Source: Gambelia wislizenii
Taxonomy: Eukaryota; Chordata; Lepidosauria; Squamata; Crotaphytidae
Reading direction: 5' to 3'
NCBI GenBank assembly: GCA_030847615.1
Contig: JAUMIR010000001.1
Coordinates: 181,431,001 to 181,495,000 of the forward strand
DNA length: 64,000 nt
Positions 20,831 through 32,950 of the stretch are shown piece by piece. Position 1 is the first letter of the stretch. Every line of letters starts with the position of its first letter. The position numbers and the translations under genes were made by a program. The notes under the pieces are model-generated. The model ran no database searches. It saw only the letters and a program-made list of their open reading frames with translations, and had not been told where the DNA came from.

Positions 20831-21739
20831 CTAGTATTAGTCCAAGATAGAGTAGAGTGACTGAATCAATTTAATTTACCTATGTGTTGACACACCATTC
20901 AACATTTGATTCAGTTGTTATCCTTTAGTTCGGACAAGCCAACAGGCTTCCAGCCATAGTATGTTTTCACATGTAAAAGTGATCAGATGGGAATTTTTAA
21001 CATTTGATTTCATATTAATTTTGAAAAAGTGAAAATGGTTCAGACTGGAAGCTGAAGGTATATATGACACCTCCTCCCTATACTGGTTTTTTTAAAAAAA
21101 ATAACAACTCTAGCATGTGTGACCAACATTCTGTTTCTATATTTATGTTTAATTATACTACACAAGAGTAAATAAATCCCTGCTCTACTTGTCTAAATGG
21201 TTTTATTGATTAACATATAAGAGGCCATATTATTTATGCTTTAATTAGCTGTTGAGTAGTTCATAGTTTGTTATTGCCTGTGTATCTGTTCACAAACATT
21301 AGCTAATTCCCTAATCTATTAACACATTCTACAAGTCCATGATTGCTTTATCACATAATTGCTCATTAAAGTCAGTAAATATGAACAAATCCTTGACTCA
21401 ATCATTCATCAAAACATTGTTTTGCACTCCATAAACATTATCTGCATTCAGATGTGCCCTTCACTTTTCTAAGATAAAAGTTATGATCACAAGTCTCAGA
21501 ATTGCCAGCATACAGTAGTAGTGGAGCACAGCTGGAAAGACTTCTAAAAATAAAGGATGGGGTTCTTAAAAGAAGTTTCAGTAGTTCTATTGGTCCTGTT
21601 CTACAAACAGAACCTAGGAAGTTGGAGATTAGATTCTCCTAGTGCAACTACTTATTAAAATACCAGAAAGAAATACTTTGGCTATTATCAGATGCAGCAA
21701 AAAACATGTCAAAAGATCAATAGAAGAAAAGAAAGGGGC
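20831..21739. other. AT-rich non-coding DNA
   Basis: No gene or repeat that I can support. Confidence 0.45.
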
Positions 21740-21988
21740 AAGATTATCAGATGATGATGTCCTCCAGCATCCCAGGAGCATAGCGTGGCCATGAGTAAAG
21801 CATCCCTTTCTATTGGTGGCTTGTCCTGGTCAATAGGAAAATGGAGACTCTCTGTGGCAGCGCTACACCCCCAGAATGGCAGAAGGATGCAGCTGTCTGG
21901 TAAGGTCACCATTTCTGTTCTTCTAGCAATCATCTGGCATGGTTGGGAATGCAATTTTTTGGCATGTTCCCCCTTATCTGATAATCTC
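21740..21988. mobile_element. Short MITE of the GATTATCAGA family
   Basis: AAGATTATCAGATGATG at the left is inverted relative to TTATCTGATAATCTCC at the right. The interior is about 220 bp and does not obviously match the longer members, so it is a deletion derivative or sister family. Confidence 0.6.
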
Positions 21989-23059
21989 CTTTAATTCTTG
22001 CTTTAGCTTTTCAGAAAACAACGGTATGGCTAGGTTAACATCTACCTAGCTGAATTGTTGGCTTTAACGAACAATGACAAAGGAATTAGTCAGGCAATTG
22101 TCCCCATGCGGCCAAGGTACTTGTGTGTGTGAGTGTGTAAGTGGTAGAAGTGCAACAGCTCTTAGCCCTGAAGTCAAGAAGTGGGCAGTAGCAATAGGGT
22201 TAGATAGTTTGAGTGACCCACGGTCCTCCATGCTTGTCTATCTATCCTGTTCCCACTGTGATGTACACTGATACTCGTAGGGATATTTCTGTCTCTTCTT
22301 CTCCCCAGAACTCTCTCAGCCCTCCCTAGAGGTATAGCTAGTTTAGGATAGCACCCTGAGTAACTTTTTTTTATCTCAGAGTGGAGTTCCTACAATAAAG
22401 CCTTAGTTTGTTTCTCAAAGCCACTGGTGTCTTTGCTTCTTAAGTCAGGATCTCTAATAGACTGTTGTATGCATGCATTATCTATCAGTAAGAAGGTTTT
22501 TTATTCTGATTGCAGAAGGCTCTCCTTCTTGGCACCCAGCATAAATATGAAGTGAAGGAGCTGGGAAAAAGCAGTGCTTGCTTGTACTATCGCTTCATTG
22601 ACAGTGCATTATGTTTAGAACTGGTGCTGGGGAAAAACACCTCCCCACTGAATCCCATATCTATGCAGAGTGTGCTGGCAGGGATGGGTAATTTCTGCAA
22701 GCGTCCTTTCTTGTCAGCCTGCTTTGGAGTTATCTGCAGATAGTTGCTTGACGGTAACACCAGCCCTGTATCGGCTTCTCAAAATATGGTCATGGAATGT
22801 GCATCAAATCTGTGCACCTCCCATACTCACTCCAGCCTGTATGCCCTCTCTCTATAATTCAGGATGGTCTTGACAGAGCCATTGTGCACAAAATGCTGGT
22901 TTGCTGCTTCATCCAGGTGTGTATACCAAGGTGGAACAGAAAGTAATGGAACCCTATTGAGCTTTTTTCGTGTCTCTCAAAATACAACACTGCACCCCAC
23001 TGTGAATGATTCCCCTTCTATAGTTCTTATGCCATATAGCACAGCTTGCAAATGGGGTA
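21989..23059. other. Non-coding DNA
   Basis: No recognised gene. Short open frames show no domain. Confidence 0.45.
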
Positions 23060-23224
23060 GAGTTTGAGAAATGACTTTGAAGAAGAATGTATATAATGAC
23101 ATGCTGAAACCATCCATTACGGAGCTGTGGTAGAATGATGTTCTGGGAACCAGTTATGAGTCAGTTATGTATGGTTTCAGTATGCTATTACATTCATTCT
23201 TCTTAAAAGTCATTTTCTAAGCTC
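23060..23224. repeat. 165 bp inverted repeat with 54 bp arms
   Basis: The arm 23060-23113 (GAGTTTGAGAAATGACTTTG at its start) is the reverse complement of 23171-23224 with several mismatches, around a 57 bp loop. It is probably a foldback MITE of unknown family. Confidence 0.7.
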
Positions 23225-24211
23225 TGAAATGTGGCACACCCATCTCTCATGCAGAAAAAAATTAGCAAAATGATGCATCAGAAGCACATTGACACTCACT
23301 ATGCTAATGTATGTTGTGTTCATGAATCTGTATGGGGTAGTAAGGAGCCTTTTTATACTGGGCTTGCTCCAAGTTATCCTCTCTCATCTAATAGTCCTTT
23401 CTAGTTATCCTCTGTAGGTGGTTTTTTGATAGACAAAATCAAGTCTACTGATAAAATTGTTCTATGAAAGCAGGCTTCCATATGTTAGTAAAGACTAATT
23501 CTATACCACACAACCACTCTGGGAGTTTTAGAATTCAATTAGTATAGAAGCCTTTTCTATGTAAGATCATTAAACAGTTCTCCCTGTGGATGAAATATAA
23601 CTAACCTTTGCCTACCTCAGAATCACAGGTGTTGAAATGCCTTTCAAATGCAAAATCAACAGGTGCAGCAGAATTCCAAGCAAAGCTTCAGCTCTGAACT
23701 GCAAGTAAGAGTGACAGAATACAGAGAAAAGAATGTGTTCAGTTTCAGTCCCTTCATTTAGAGTTCAAAGGCATTGCTGAATTCTGAGATCAAAGATGAG
23801 GTTTTAACCTTTAAATACTTTGCAGAGATGGCTGTAATTAAAGAATGATTTTAATTATCAAACTCTGAAATATCTGAGAAATTCTACCAGGTCGCTATTT
23901 TGCTTTTGAGTTCTGTAGATCCTTCCACCCCATTTTTTAAAAAGCAAGCTGCTTTGGCTTTCATTAAAGAAGGTACCCTAAAGGCTATGATGTCTCTAAG
24001 GAGAGATAAAAGGCTGTGAACAAGGTTAATGTATATGATTTCTAAAACATTTAATGAAATGAAACACCTTTCAGTGAAGTCATATTCAAAAATAGTCAAG
24101 GAACAAGTTCATTTTCGTAATCTCACAGAAATATTTTAAGTAATCATCCATTTTCTAACCAAATGATGAGAATGACTTTTTCCTTTTATTAAAGAAATGC
24201 CAGAAAATTAA
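23225..24211. other. AT-rich non-coding DNA
   Basis: Nothing recognisable. Confidence 0.45.
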
Positions 24212-24430
24212 CACAAGAACATAAGAACAACCCTTCTTACTGAATGCAAAGGCCTATCTAGCCCACAGTGTTCCCGCAGTGACCAATAAGATACTTCCAG
24301 AAAGCCTATAAGTGGTTTCTGAAGGCAATAACTCTCTCCTGCTGTTATTCTCCAATAACTGAGACTCACCAATAGTGTTTACCATTCTTTGATCACCACA
24401 TGATTCTGGCCTACAATTTCCATAATCCCT
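24212..24430 (+). repeat. Interspersed reptile-type repeat fragment
   Basis: Contains AAGAACATAAGAACAACCCT, GGCCTATCTAGCCCA and CAATAACTCTCTCCTGCTGT, blocks I recognise from a common sauropsid interspersed repeat. I cannot assign its family by eye; LINE-tail or SINE origin are both possible. Confidence 0.45.
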
Positions 24431-24579
24431 GATCATTTGCTGTGTTAACTGGAGTTTCTAGGTGTTGTTGTTGAACGTCTGGGAGCCAAGATTTGAGAAC
24501 CACCACCAAACCTACTGCCTCTGAAATTACAGATGCCAGTTGCCATTTGGAAAAGAGCCTTTGACCATAGATTTTCCTC

Positions 24580-25620
24580 AGTTTTTTTCCAGGCTTTGAG
24601 GCTGTGTTCTGAAATAGTTTCTGACGTTTTGCCTGCATCTGTGGCTGGCATCCTCAGAGAATGGTTGGGTAGGTATATGTGTGGAGTTTATATGCTGTGA
24701 ACCCCTATTGGGGAGGATATGTAAATTTGTGTAATTGAATTGTTAGTTTCTGGGTATAGAAATGCAAGGCTCGTTAGTGGCTGTTTGGTTAATGGTTGGT
24801 TGATGGGATATTATCTGCTGGGAATCCCCCTGTCCCTGGGTGGAATTCCTTTTTAAGTCTTGAGTTTTGATTCTATTGTTTTTCAAAACTGGGAGCCAGA
24901 TTTTGTTTACTTTAAGGGTTTCTTCTTTCCTGTTGAAGTTGTCCAGGTGTTTGTGGATTTCAATAGCTTCTCTGTGCATTCTGATATGATAGTTGTTGGC
25001 CTGGTCTAGAATTTCCATGTTTTCAAATAGCATTTTGTGTCCAGGTTGGTTTATAACATGTTCTGCTACTGCTGATTTTTCTGATTGGCCCAGTCTGCAG
25101 TGTCTCTCATGTTCCTTGATTCGTGTTTGCACACTGCATTTAGTGGTCCCTATGTAAACTTGTCCACAGCTGCATGGTATGTGGTAAACTCCTGCAGCTG
25201 TGAGGGGGTCTCTTGTGTCCTTCGCTGAGCATAGCATTTCTTGGATTTTTTTTTGGTTGGTCTATAGATAGTTTGGTGGTTGTGTTTCCTCATCAGTTTC
25301 CCTATTCTGTCTATGACTCCTTTGATGTATGGTAAAAGTACCTTCCCTTTGGGTGGCTGTTTTTCTTCTTCATTCCTGTGCTTTTTTCTGGGTCTAGCTG
25401 CTCTTGTGATGTCTCATCTGGAGTAGCCATTAGCCTGTAGGGCCCAGTTTAGGTGCCTCAGTTTGTCCTCCAGGTAGTGGGGTTCGCAGATCCCTTTTGC
25501 ACGGTCTACCAATGTTTTTATTGTGCTTCTATTTTGTCCTGGGTGATTATTGGAGTTCTTGTGTAGATACCTTTGACCATAGCTACAACATTCTTGTAGG
25601 ATTCTACAGGTAATCTGACT
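24580..25620 (-). mobile_element. Penelope-like retroelement, 3' part
   Basis: On the minus strand, fragments that resemble the end of a Penelope RT (VLLPYIKGVIDRIGKLMRKH) are followed by a GIY-YIG endonuclease and then a tail whose frames include MPATDAGKTSETISEH. This order (RT, then GIY-YIG) is diagnostic of endonuclease-bearing Penelope-like elements. The RT core is missing, so the copy is 5'-truncated. Frames change in the RT remnant but the endonuclease frame is intact. Confidence 0.8.
24743..25237 (-). CDS. GIY-YIG endonuclease domain of a Penelope-like element (intact 164-codon remnant)
   Basis: The frame is open for 164 codons from an ATG and also upstream. The GIY-YIG signature is GVYHIPC at residues 16-22 and VYIG at 27-30. 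A Cys pair (C22, C24) fits the Zn-finger-like CCHH element of these endonucleases. R39 in TRIKEH is the likely catalytic Arg, and SAVAEHVINQPGH (55-67) holds the conserved Glu/His region. The C-terminus (about 90-164) is Lys/Asn/Gln-rich and ends in CISIPRN. The enzyme would nick target DNA to prime reverse transcription. It is a fragment of the full polyprotein, so it is very unlikely to be an expressed host gene. Confidence 0.75.
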   Translation of the reverse strand: MLCSAKDTRDPLTAAGVYHIPCSCGQVYIGTTKCSVQTRIKEHERHCRLGQSEKSAVAEHVINQPGHKMLFENMEILDQANNYHIRMHREAIEIHKHLDNFNRKEETLKVNKIWLPVLKNNRIKTQDLKRNSTQGQGDSQQIISHQPTINQTATNEPCISIPRN

Positions 25621-25770
25621 CCAACTGTATGAAGACTTTTAAAGTTAAAAAGCACACACAGTGAATTGAGCCCAGAAATGGACTGGAAGCCAATGTATCT
25701 GTGCTAGTATAATACTGTCCTGAGATAATCAAATGAGCAAAGGAGGAGGTATGACTAGATAGGACAACAT

Positions 25771-25860
25771 AGGACTTTATCCGACCACCCTCCTAAACCC
25801 CGTTCTTTTGCCAGCATAACATCTGCCATTTTTATGCTGGTAAAAGAACTCCCCAGGATC
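25771..25860 (+). mobile_element. One end of a GACTTTATCAGAC-type MITE
   Basis: TAGGACTTTATCCGACCACC and the following TTTTGCCAGCATAACATC and TTTTTATGCTGG blocks match the right end of 60898-61459 in reverse complement. The rest of the element is not recognisable here. Confidence 0.6.
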
Positions 25861-26214
25861 CAGAACTGAACTAATTGCCTTAGCTCTGGAGAGGCAAAAA
25901 CATTGATGGGATCTGCAACAACCTCTTAATGTTTGGTCAGGTAGGGTTTATCTGAAAAATGTATGTAGGGTATGGGTGAGAGATCGTCACTGATTGCATG
26001 TTTGAAAGGATTAGTATAGACCTATTAACAACTAGGTTTTCCGCACAATCCTATCTGGGTTTCCCCACCATTATGATTCTGGACATGTCTCAGGTCATTG
26101 TGGCCTCTACTGTCTTCCGGTCAGCATCATCCCCCAAAGTGTTCAATATGTGCAATAATGAGACCTCATAGGGATGGGTAGTAGGGTATGCTAACAAGGC
26201 TAGTGGTTGGGTGT
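25861..26214. other. Non-coding DNA
   Basis: Nothing recognisable. Confidence 0.4.
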
Positions 26215-26289
26215 GTGGCAGGGGGGTTGGACTGGATGGCCCTCGTGGTCTCTTCCAACTCTGCAATTCTATGATTCTATGATTCTATG
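26215..26289 (+). mobile_element. CR1 LINE 3' terminus
   Basis: GGTTGGACTGGATGGCCCTC, then GTGGTCTCTTCCAACTCTGC, then ATTCTATG repeated three to four times. The ATTCTATG octamer tail is the diagnostic 3' end of CR1. The same end occurs at 37381-37442. Confidence 0.85.
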
Positions 26290-27529
26290 AAACCCCAATG
26301 AAATATCTATATCATCATCACCATAATCATCACCATCTTTCTCATGATGTTGCTAGGTTTATATGTATGCCATTTCCCTTACAACATTATGCACAAGGCA
26401 GCTTATAATATAGCAAGTGAACAGTATTAGATGTATGAATTAAAAAAAATAAAATAGGAAGAAATGCAAGTAATAGTGGAAATAAAAATCACATCATCAT
26501 CGTCGTCATCATCATCATCAAAAAAACAAAAACAAATCTACCTGCAATTTTGCATTTGTAAATTTTAATATATTCTGCTGTTTAATTTCTATTTTATTGT
26601 TTTTTGTTGTTTGGGGAGGGATGGGATATGGGATTGTTTTTTAACTTTGAGCTTTTATTGTTATAATATCTTATTCCATCCACAACCTTTATTAGGCATA
26701 ATACAACATATACGTATAACAATAGAACAATAGGACTTCAATAATAATATCTTATTGTTATAATTAGGTTGTACTCCACCTTGATTCCCTAGGGAAAAGG
26801 TGGAATATAAATAAATTATATCATCATCATCATCATCATCAATCCATACAGTTTTCTATAAAGGTGTACAACTAAACCAGTCTAAGAGAACAGCTTAAAA
26901 CTAAACAGGAGACAGTATAAGGTCTAGCATATATGAGCATATAACTAACATATAAGTTGGAATAGATTCAGTGAATGAAACCCTGCCAGTTTAGAATGGA
27001 AGGTAAGATTATGTCATTCTTGCTCATGCTTCATCATCCAAGAACTTGGAGCTAAGACTGGTGCCTTAACTGACATTCACCTGCAATATCACAAACTATG
27101 TTTGCTTCCAAATTACCATTCATGCACCCACACTGTGTCTCAATCTTTCATGTCCAAATCCAGTGAGGAAAATGCAAGGCCTGGTACCAGTAAGGAAGCT
27201 CCATATTCTTGCTTCTATATTGCTTTATGAAGAATCTGAGCCTTACTGTACTGTCTTATGAAAAATCTCACCCTTACTGTACTGCTATTGGACCCCTCCT
27301 GTGTTTGTGAGGAAATGTAATCCCATTAAAGTAATGATGAAATTCCCCAGCAGTATTTTGAGCTCACTGACATATTGGCACCCTCTGGGATGCCTGGAAT
27401 ATAACACATTATGGGCTTCAGGAGCTGCTGTAGGAGATTCTGAGGAGGAACTTTTGGTGAACCAGTTAGGAGGGAGAGAACTGCATCTCAAATGCACACC
27501 ACTCTGTGGTTCTAATCCATGCAGTAACA
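26290..27529. other. AT-rich DNA with LINE/SINE-like tail and (ATC)n runs
   Basis: Microsatellites of ATC/CATCAT lie at about 26494-26520 and 26821-26841. Before the second, 26768-26818 reads GTACTCCACCTTGATTCCCT and GGTGGAATATAAATAAAT, like the 3' tail at 31950-32042. No gene. Confidence 0.5.
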
Positions 27530-27970
27530 TGAAGGGCTCATGTATATCAGGCAGGATATGCCGGCTCCCCACTGATGTATCCTGCCTCTGGAGCTGGTCA
27601 GTTTTCCCTTCCCCATTACCTGCAGAAAATGGGCTGGAATCCAAACAGGTTGCCAGCCTGTTGCTGAAGCTGTTGCCACCGCCATTTTCTTGCTAATGCA
27701 GAAGCTAAGCAGCAGTGGGGAGCAGGATTCAAAGACAGGCTCCCACAGACATGTGGGGCTTGATCCAATGGAAATGGAATAAACCGAGTATTTTTTTTAA
27801 AATGCGGTAAAGGGACATGTGCCAGCTTGCCCTTGTTCCAGACCCATGTTTGCCCTGAGGGTAATTTGGGCTGCCTGTGGGCAGATCAGGGTAAATGCCC
27901 TGTGTCATTTGGACTGCAGGGCTCTGGAATGGGGGCAAACCAGGTTATTTGACCAATGTAGACAAGCCTG
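27530..27970. repeat. Unclassified repeat-like segment, possibly related to 20282-20830
   Basis: Begins AAGGGCTCATGTATATCAGG and has a GTATCCTGCCTCTGGAGCTG block comparable to GTATTCTGGCCCTGGATCAA near 20329. Ends near AATGTAGACAAGCCTGG. The similarity is loose and judged by eye. Confidence 0.3.
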
Positions 27971-30900
27971 GAGTATGACTTTGTGAGATTAAGTTCCATG
28001 ATTAAAGTAATAGTTACTTCATACAGAATGCACAGGATTCCCAAGGACCCTTTGTAGTATGTGGGGAAATAATCATTGTAATGTAAAAGCAATCTTGTGT
28101 ACCCCATTCACATCCTAAGATAAGTCTAGGAATTTTCCCTGCATGCTTCTGTTTTCCCAAACTCCCTTTCTCTTATTTCACTGGGCACTTCCAGCCAACT
28201 GGAGTGATGGGTCATTCAACACATGACCTAATTTAAATTTATTGCTCTTTGTGAGTCTCTTTGAAGTTAGATTCTCCATGCAGCTGTAGTCTAGCCATGG
28301 ATGCCATGCTGCTGCTATGAAGCCATGCTATGATGCTTTGCCTTTTCAAATCACCATGCAGCCTCTACCGCTAAAGGCTGGGTGAGTCATTCTACCCTAA
28401 ATCCTCCTAGTTAGTTAGGAACCCTTTTTAAAGTTTGTTTTAGTATGTAGATTGAGATTGATATACCTTCAGTAAACTTTTGATTTGCATTTTTAAACTG
28501 ACTCCTTTGTTTTTGTAATGAGTCTAATTTAACTGGGTGATCACAGACCACAGACCTCAGAATACACTTTTAAATGTTAATTGAGCTTGTCTCAGCATTC
28601 TTAAGCCACTCTGCATGAATCTGAAAGTAAGTGATTTTTTAACTCTTTTTAAAGAAGATATTTTTATTGCTTTTAAAAGGGCTAGATCCCTGGAATTTTT
28701 AATACATTTTTATTTTTAGACTCATACCTCCTACACCCTTTAGATTAGAGGGAACACTCAACAGTGAACTTGAACATGTATGGCATAACTTTTCTACAAT
28801 AGGTTTTAATGGGGCAGGAAAACATTAATAATATTTTGGACCACTGCTCAAAACCTCACCACATGTTTTACTTTTGATTATATAGATAATCAAATACATT
28901 TGGAGCCTTGGAAATATAAGTGTAACAAATTGCTCCTTAGAAGTAATTTCTTAAATTCTGCCCAGTTCCAGGGTCATTTGAAACACTTTCTCAGGTTTTT
29001 TTAGTAGGCTGAACATGCAATGCATTCTTTTCCCATCTCCTGTGGCTGATGAGCTTCATCAAACGTGGGTTTGCTATGTTATGTCTGCTCTCCAGTTTTT
29101 GCCTGTGATGTGACCTCTTCCCCCACCACTACCACCAGTGCAGAATCCCAGTCCTGAGGGTACATTGTGGTGTGATACTGGGAAAAAAATGGGAAACCAA
29201 GACTAGATGTTTATACCAAGGTGGTTGGACTAAAACAACCCTGATAGATTCTTTATGAATGCTAAAGAGTAATAACTAGAAATACTATTCCATTCAGATC
29301 ATATTGGCTCCTTTATCAGAAAAAGGTATAAAATACCTCACTATCTATTTCTCAACTTTTTAATTATATGCATTGCAGATATCAAGCTATTCTGACCTTT
29401 TAAATGCTATGAAAGTCACATAGGTTAATTAAAAATGCTGCTTATATTACTTCCACTGTTCTCAATGATACTATATCATGAATCAAACTCCATTTTGCCT
29501 AATCCACCTGTTTATCTGCTTGCAATATACATAGACTCATAATATGTAGAAAGCCACATATTTGGGCATAATGGAATGGAACAAATAAAATATTAACCAG
29601 AATCTTGAAACAACATAACCCACATGAATATATCTTTCTGTGCTATAAGAGGAAAGAGACAGATATCGTTAGACTCTTATAATTCTTAGTGACTCCTTAA
29701 TCATGCAAGTAATTTAAATGTTAAAAAATGCTCAGGATTGACAGCAAAATTAAGGGTAAAGGCTGAATTTTCATTAAAATACATCCAGTAAGTGCTTAAA
29801 GAAGGCAATGGGGTACTCACGTCTTATAATTGTACAAGTGGCATATTTACACCATTATCACTAAATATTATTCATGTGAATTTTACTGGGTGGATTGCTC
29901 AGGGTAAATACTAGAATATTGATATTTCTATTTTAGTTTCCAGTTTTTGAAATTTGCTTTGTTATTATATTGTCATAACATTTATAAACATAAGAATGCT
30001 AGCTATTAAGTTCTATCTGCTTTTCAATGCAATACTTCATAGGTACAACTGGGTAAATGTAAGAGAAATCTCTAAAATACAGTATAAACAGAGCTGGCTT
30101 TTAAAAGATCATAGTCCATGTGCATTCCTGATATACTTTTTTTGGCACCTCTCATCTACAGGTGTTTCTTCAGTTTCTTCGGCTATAGATCTCAACAAAG
30201 AACACTGACTAATAGTTTGATTCAATGTATGCTTACTCAGTTATAATGCTCACTCTGTACAGCCTCAGGCTATGAAAAGATGGGTGCCTGAGAAAAAAAG
30301 TGGATAAAACATTTCTCTTTTGTCAGCCATATTGTCTTTTCCAATAAGTTATTTGTTTAGTACCACCTTCTGGAAACAGAAAGAGGCAGAGCACAGATCC
30401 ACCAATTCATTTTCATAAAAAGGCTATCATTTATTTTGAGAAGATGCTGGTTCCACGCTCTCAAATTTGTTAAGCTAACTAATTAATATTCATTAATGTG
30501 CATCTATTAATCATCTTCAAACAACTGCCAGGCAGGATTTGAAACCAGTCTGTTGACAAAAGCTCAGGAAATACGAATCTCTTCTATGAATCTCCACATT
30601 CAAAGTATGCTTTCTTTTAATCCCAAAGTGACAGGTTTCCAGAACTAATTTGTTGTTGTGCGTAGAAAGGCTTTAATTGTCAATGTATAAAGCTTTAATC
30701 TGCAAGTTTCCAGAAACTGGCAGGATCAACAGAAGAGCATTTTACTTAGAGCATTATATTGTATGTCTGAATTTCAGTTTGTTTCCTTGCTATAATTAAA
30801 TATAGATGATCAATGGCTAGATGATAGATGGAGAGAGAGAGAGAGAGAGTTAACGTATTTGCTGCAGTTATAAAAGTTCACATAGATTTTTAAAAATGAG

Positions 30901-31949
30901 TTGTTGTTTTTTAAAAAAAATCTGTTTCTAATGTCAGTGAATGCTAGTGAATACAAAATCACAGGATAATATGTGCAAAGCTAATCTTCCTTTGACAAAT
31001 CTTGTCATGTTGTTTACATTACTTCTAAGTGGTAAGTGTTCTGCACAGAGGTGTACACACTCGAAACAACATAAAAAAATGTAACTCTCTTTCCCTTAGT
31101 CTTTGGCGATGGCACTTAAATCTCTTGTAAGCTACCATCCTATCGCATTTGCAACAGGGGTCTGTGTGTGTCCATGTGTTTTTAATGCATTTCCAGAGAA
31201 ACCTAATGAATTATAGATTTATACAATTATAAACTTAGAAAGTACATTTGTGTCCCCCATCATTTGAGACCAGTGTAATCACCAGAGTATGTAGGTTGGC
31301 AGTAGGACACATGGTCTGTGAGCCAAATGTACAAGCCGCTGTCACTGTCACTGCTAAAAGTGTACTGCCAAATTTGGTGGTGGTAAAAAATAAAATAATT
31401 TAAAAAATCAGTCCCCTTCCACATTAAATATGGCATGGATAGAGCATGTTTTTTGTTGTTGTTCATTTCAAAGGATTATGACACTTCTAGCAATCTCTCT
31501 GAAGCATGATTCTCCTTTTAAAAAAGGTGTGTGTAGTTCCTGCTCATCTTCTTTTGGACTGGAGTTGATTGATTTTTGTTTTTGTTTAACTTTAGGTGTA
31601 CTAGCAAATTTCAGATTTCAGTGTGTAGGCCCCCCAGCAAGTGTTCGTCCTGTGAAATTGGTCTTGGATTCAGCAAGTTAATGACAACTGAGGTAAATAG
31701 CAATGTGTATTCCTGCAAATCTGGAAGTGAGACTGTATAACACTTACCTGGAGTTAAGTCCTATCGAAATCAGTGGGACAGACTTCTAAAACCAATGTAT
31801 ATTGAAGTACCTAGTAAATTCAGAGCAAAGGTGTCCAGGAATTGGATCTTCCAACACTGCTTGAGGGGAGCTGTACTTGTAGCTGCCTTGGCCATCTCTT
31901 AGGCTAGAACTTGATAGAAGAGAAATAATGGGGTGGGGGGTGTTTGGGG
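27971..31949. other. Long AT-rich non-coding stretch
   Basis: About 4 kb with no recognisable gene or mobile element. A (GA)n run lies at about 30831-30849. Short open frames have no motifs. It may be ancestral unique sequence. Confidence 0.5.
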
Positions 31950-32043
31950 ATTTTATCTGTATTGTATTTTAATTTTTGTAAGCCGCCCCAATTGTTTTAA
32001 CAGAGGGGCGGGGTATAAATAAATTTTATTATTATTATTATTA
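31950..32043 (+). mobile_element. LINE/SINE 3' tail ending in (ATT)n
   Basis: Reads TTTTTGTAAGCCGCCCCAAT, then GAGGGGCGGGGTATAAATAA, then an ATT microsatellite. The GTAAGCCGCCC...GGGCGGGGTATAAATAAA pattern is a common squamate repeat tail, probably L2-related. Confidence 0.6.
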
Positions 32044-32734
32044 CCATGCTGATACATTAATTCATTGGTGTTTGGACATCTTGTTTCCTCCCAAAGCCTT
32101 TGGTCTTAAGCAAGAAATGACCCACACATCTTTGAATGCTCTTAAAGATAATCACATCAGATAGTTTCAGGTATGTACCCTTGAATTACAGATGTAATCA
32201 ACCATTGGGGCATTCTTGGTAAGGAGGTTTTTTTGTTTGTTTGTTTGTTTAAACTGCTCTGTATGTATAGAACTGTCTCTTGGAACTGTGTGAACCTACG
32301 TTTCCTGTTTCCTTCAAAGCCTCTTCAAAACCCATATTTTCTGTGAAGCCTTTGCAACAACCTCCAGATTCTCTTAATAATCTCTTGAAATTCTTTACCC
32401 TCTTTGTGGTCAGAGAAAGTGGGGAAAACATTTCACTGGATTCCAGCAGAGGTGGGAAAAGAAATTCACCAACATCTTCTTAGCAGTGAGGTTCAGCATT
32501 AGTGGTGTTTATAGTACAGTTTTGTTCATTTCTCTTAAGTGCTTTTGGTTTTTTGCGCTAGCTCTTTAATTGACAACAACAACTTTGTCAAGTAGACTTA
32601 ACACAATTTTGCATCCTCCTCAGTACTCTGGGTCTAGTGTTATTCTTGGTCATGTGGTGGTGGTAGTGAAGAAATGGACCTAAATAATGGTGGGGAAAAC
32701 TGAAGGAATTTAAACTTAGGTATGCCCATTTGAA
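32044..32734. other. Non-coding DNA with (GTTT)n
   Basis: A GTTT tetranucleotide run lies at about 32231-32250. Nothing else. Confidence 0.4.
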
Positions 32735-32950
32735 ACAACCAGATGTTGCTTCCCTGTTTACCTCTGTCTCATCTTCTCATCTTAAGAGCTGTTTGGCAGT
32801 GGAATGCACTGCCTTGTAGTGTGGAGGAGTCTCCTTCTTTGGGTTTTTTTAAACAGAGGCCAGATGGCCATCTGTCAGAAATGTTTGGATTGTGTGTTCC
32901 TGCATGGCAGGGGGTTGGACTAGATGACACTTGTGGTCATCCATTGTTGT
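32735..32950 (+). mobile_element. CR1 LINE 3' fragment
   Basis: The frame RAVWQWNALPCSVEESPSLGFFKQRPDGHL matches the ORF end of the CR1 at 35110-37442 (RAVRQWNTLPRSV...). It is followed by the CR1 3' UTR block CCTGCATGGCAGGGGGTTGG. The octamer tail is lost. Confidence 0.8.

Noticed and set aside
31260..31681. Possible exon in the quiet AT-rich region
   Set aside because: Short frames with no splice-site pair, codon structure or recognised domain.
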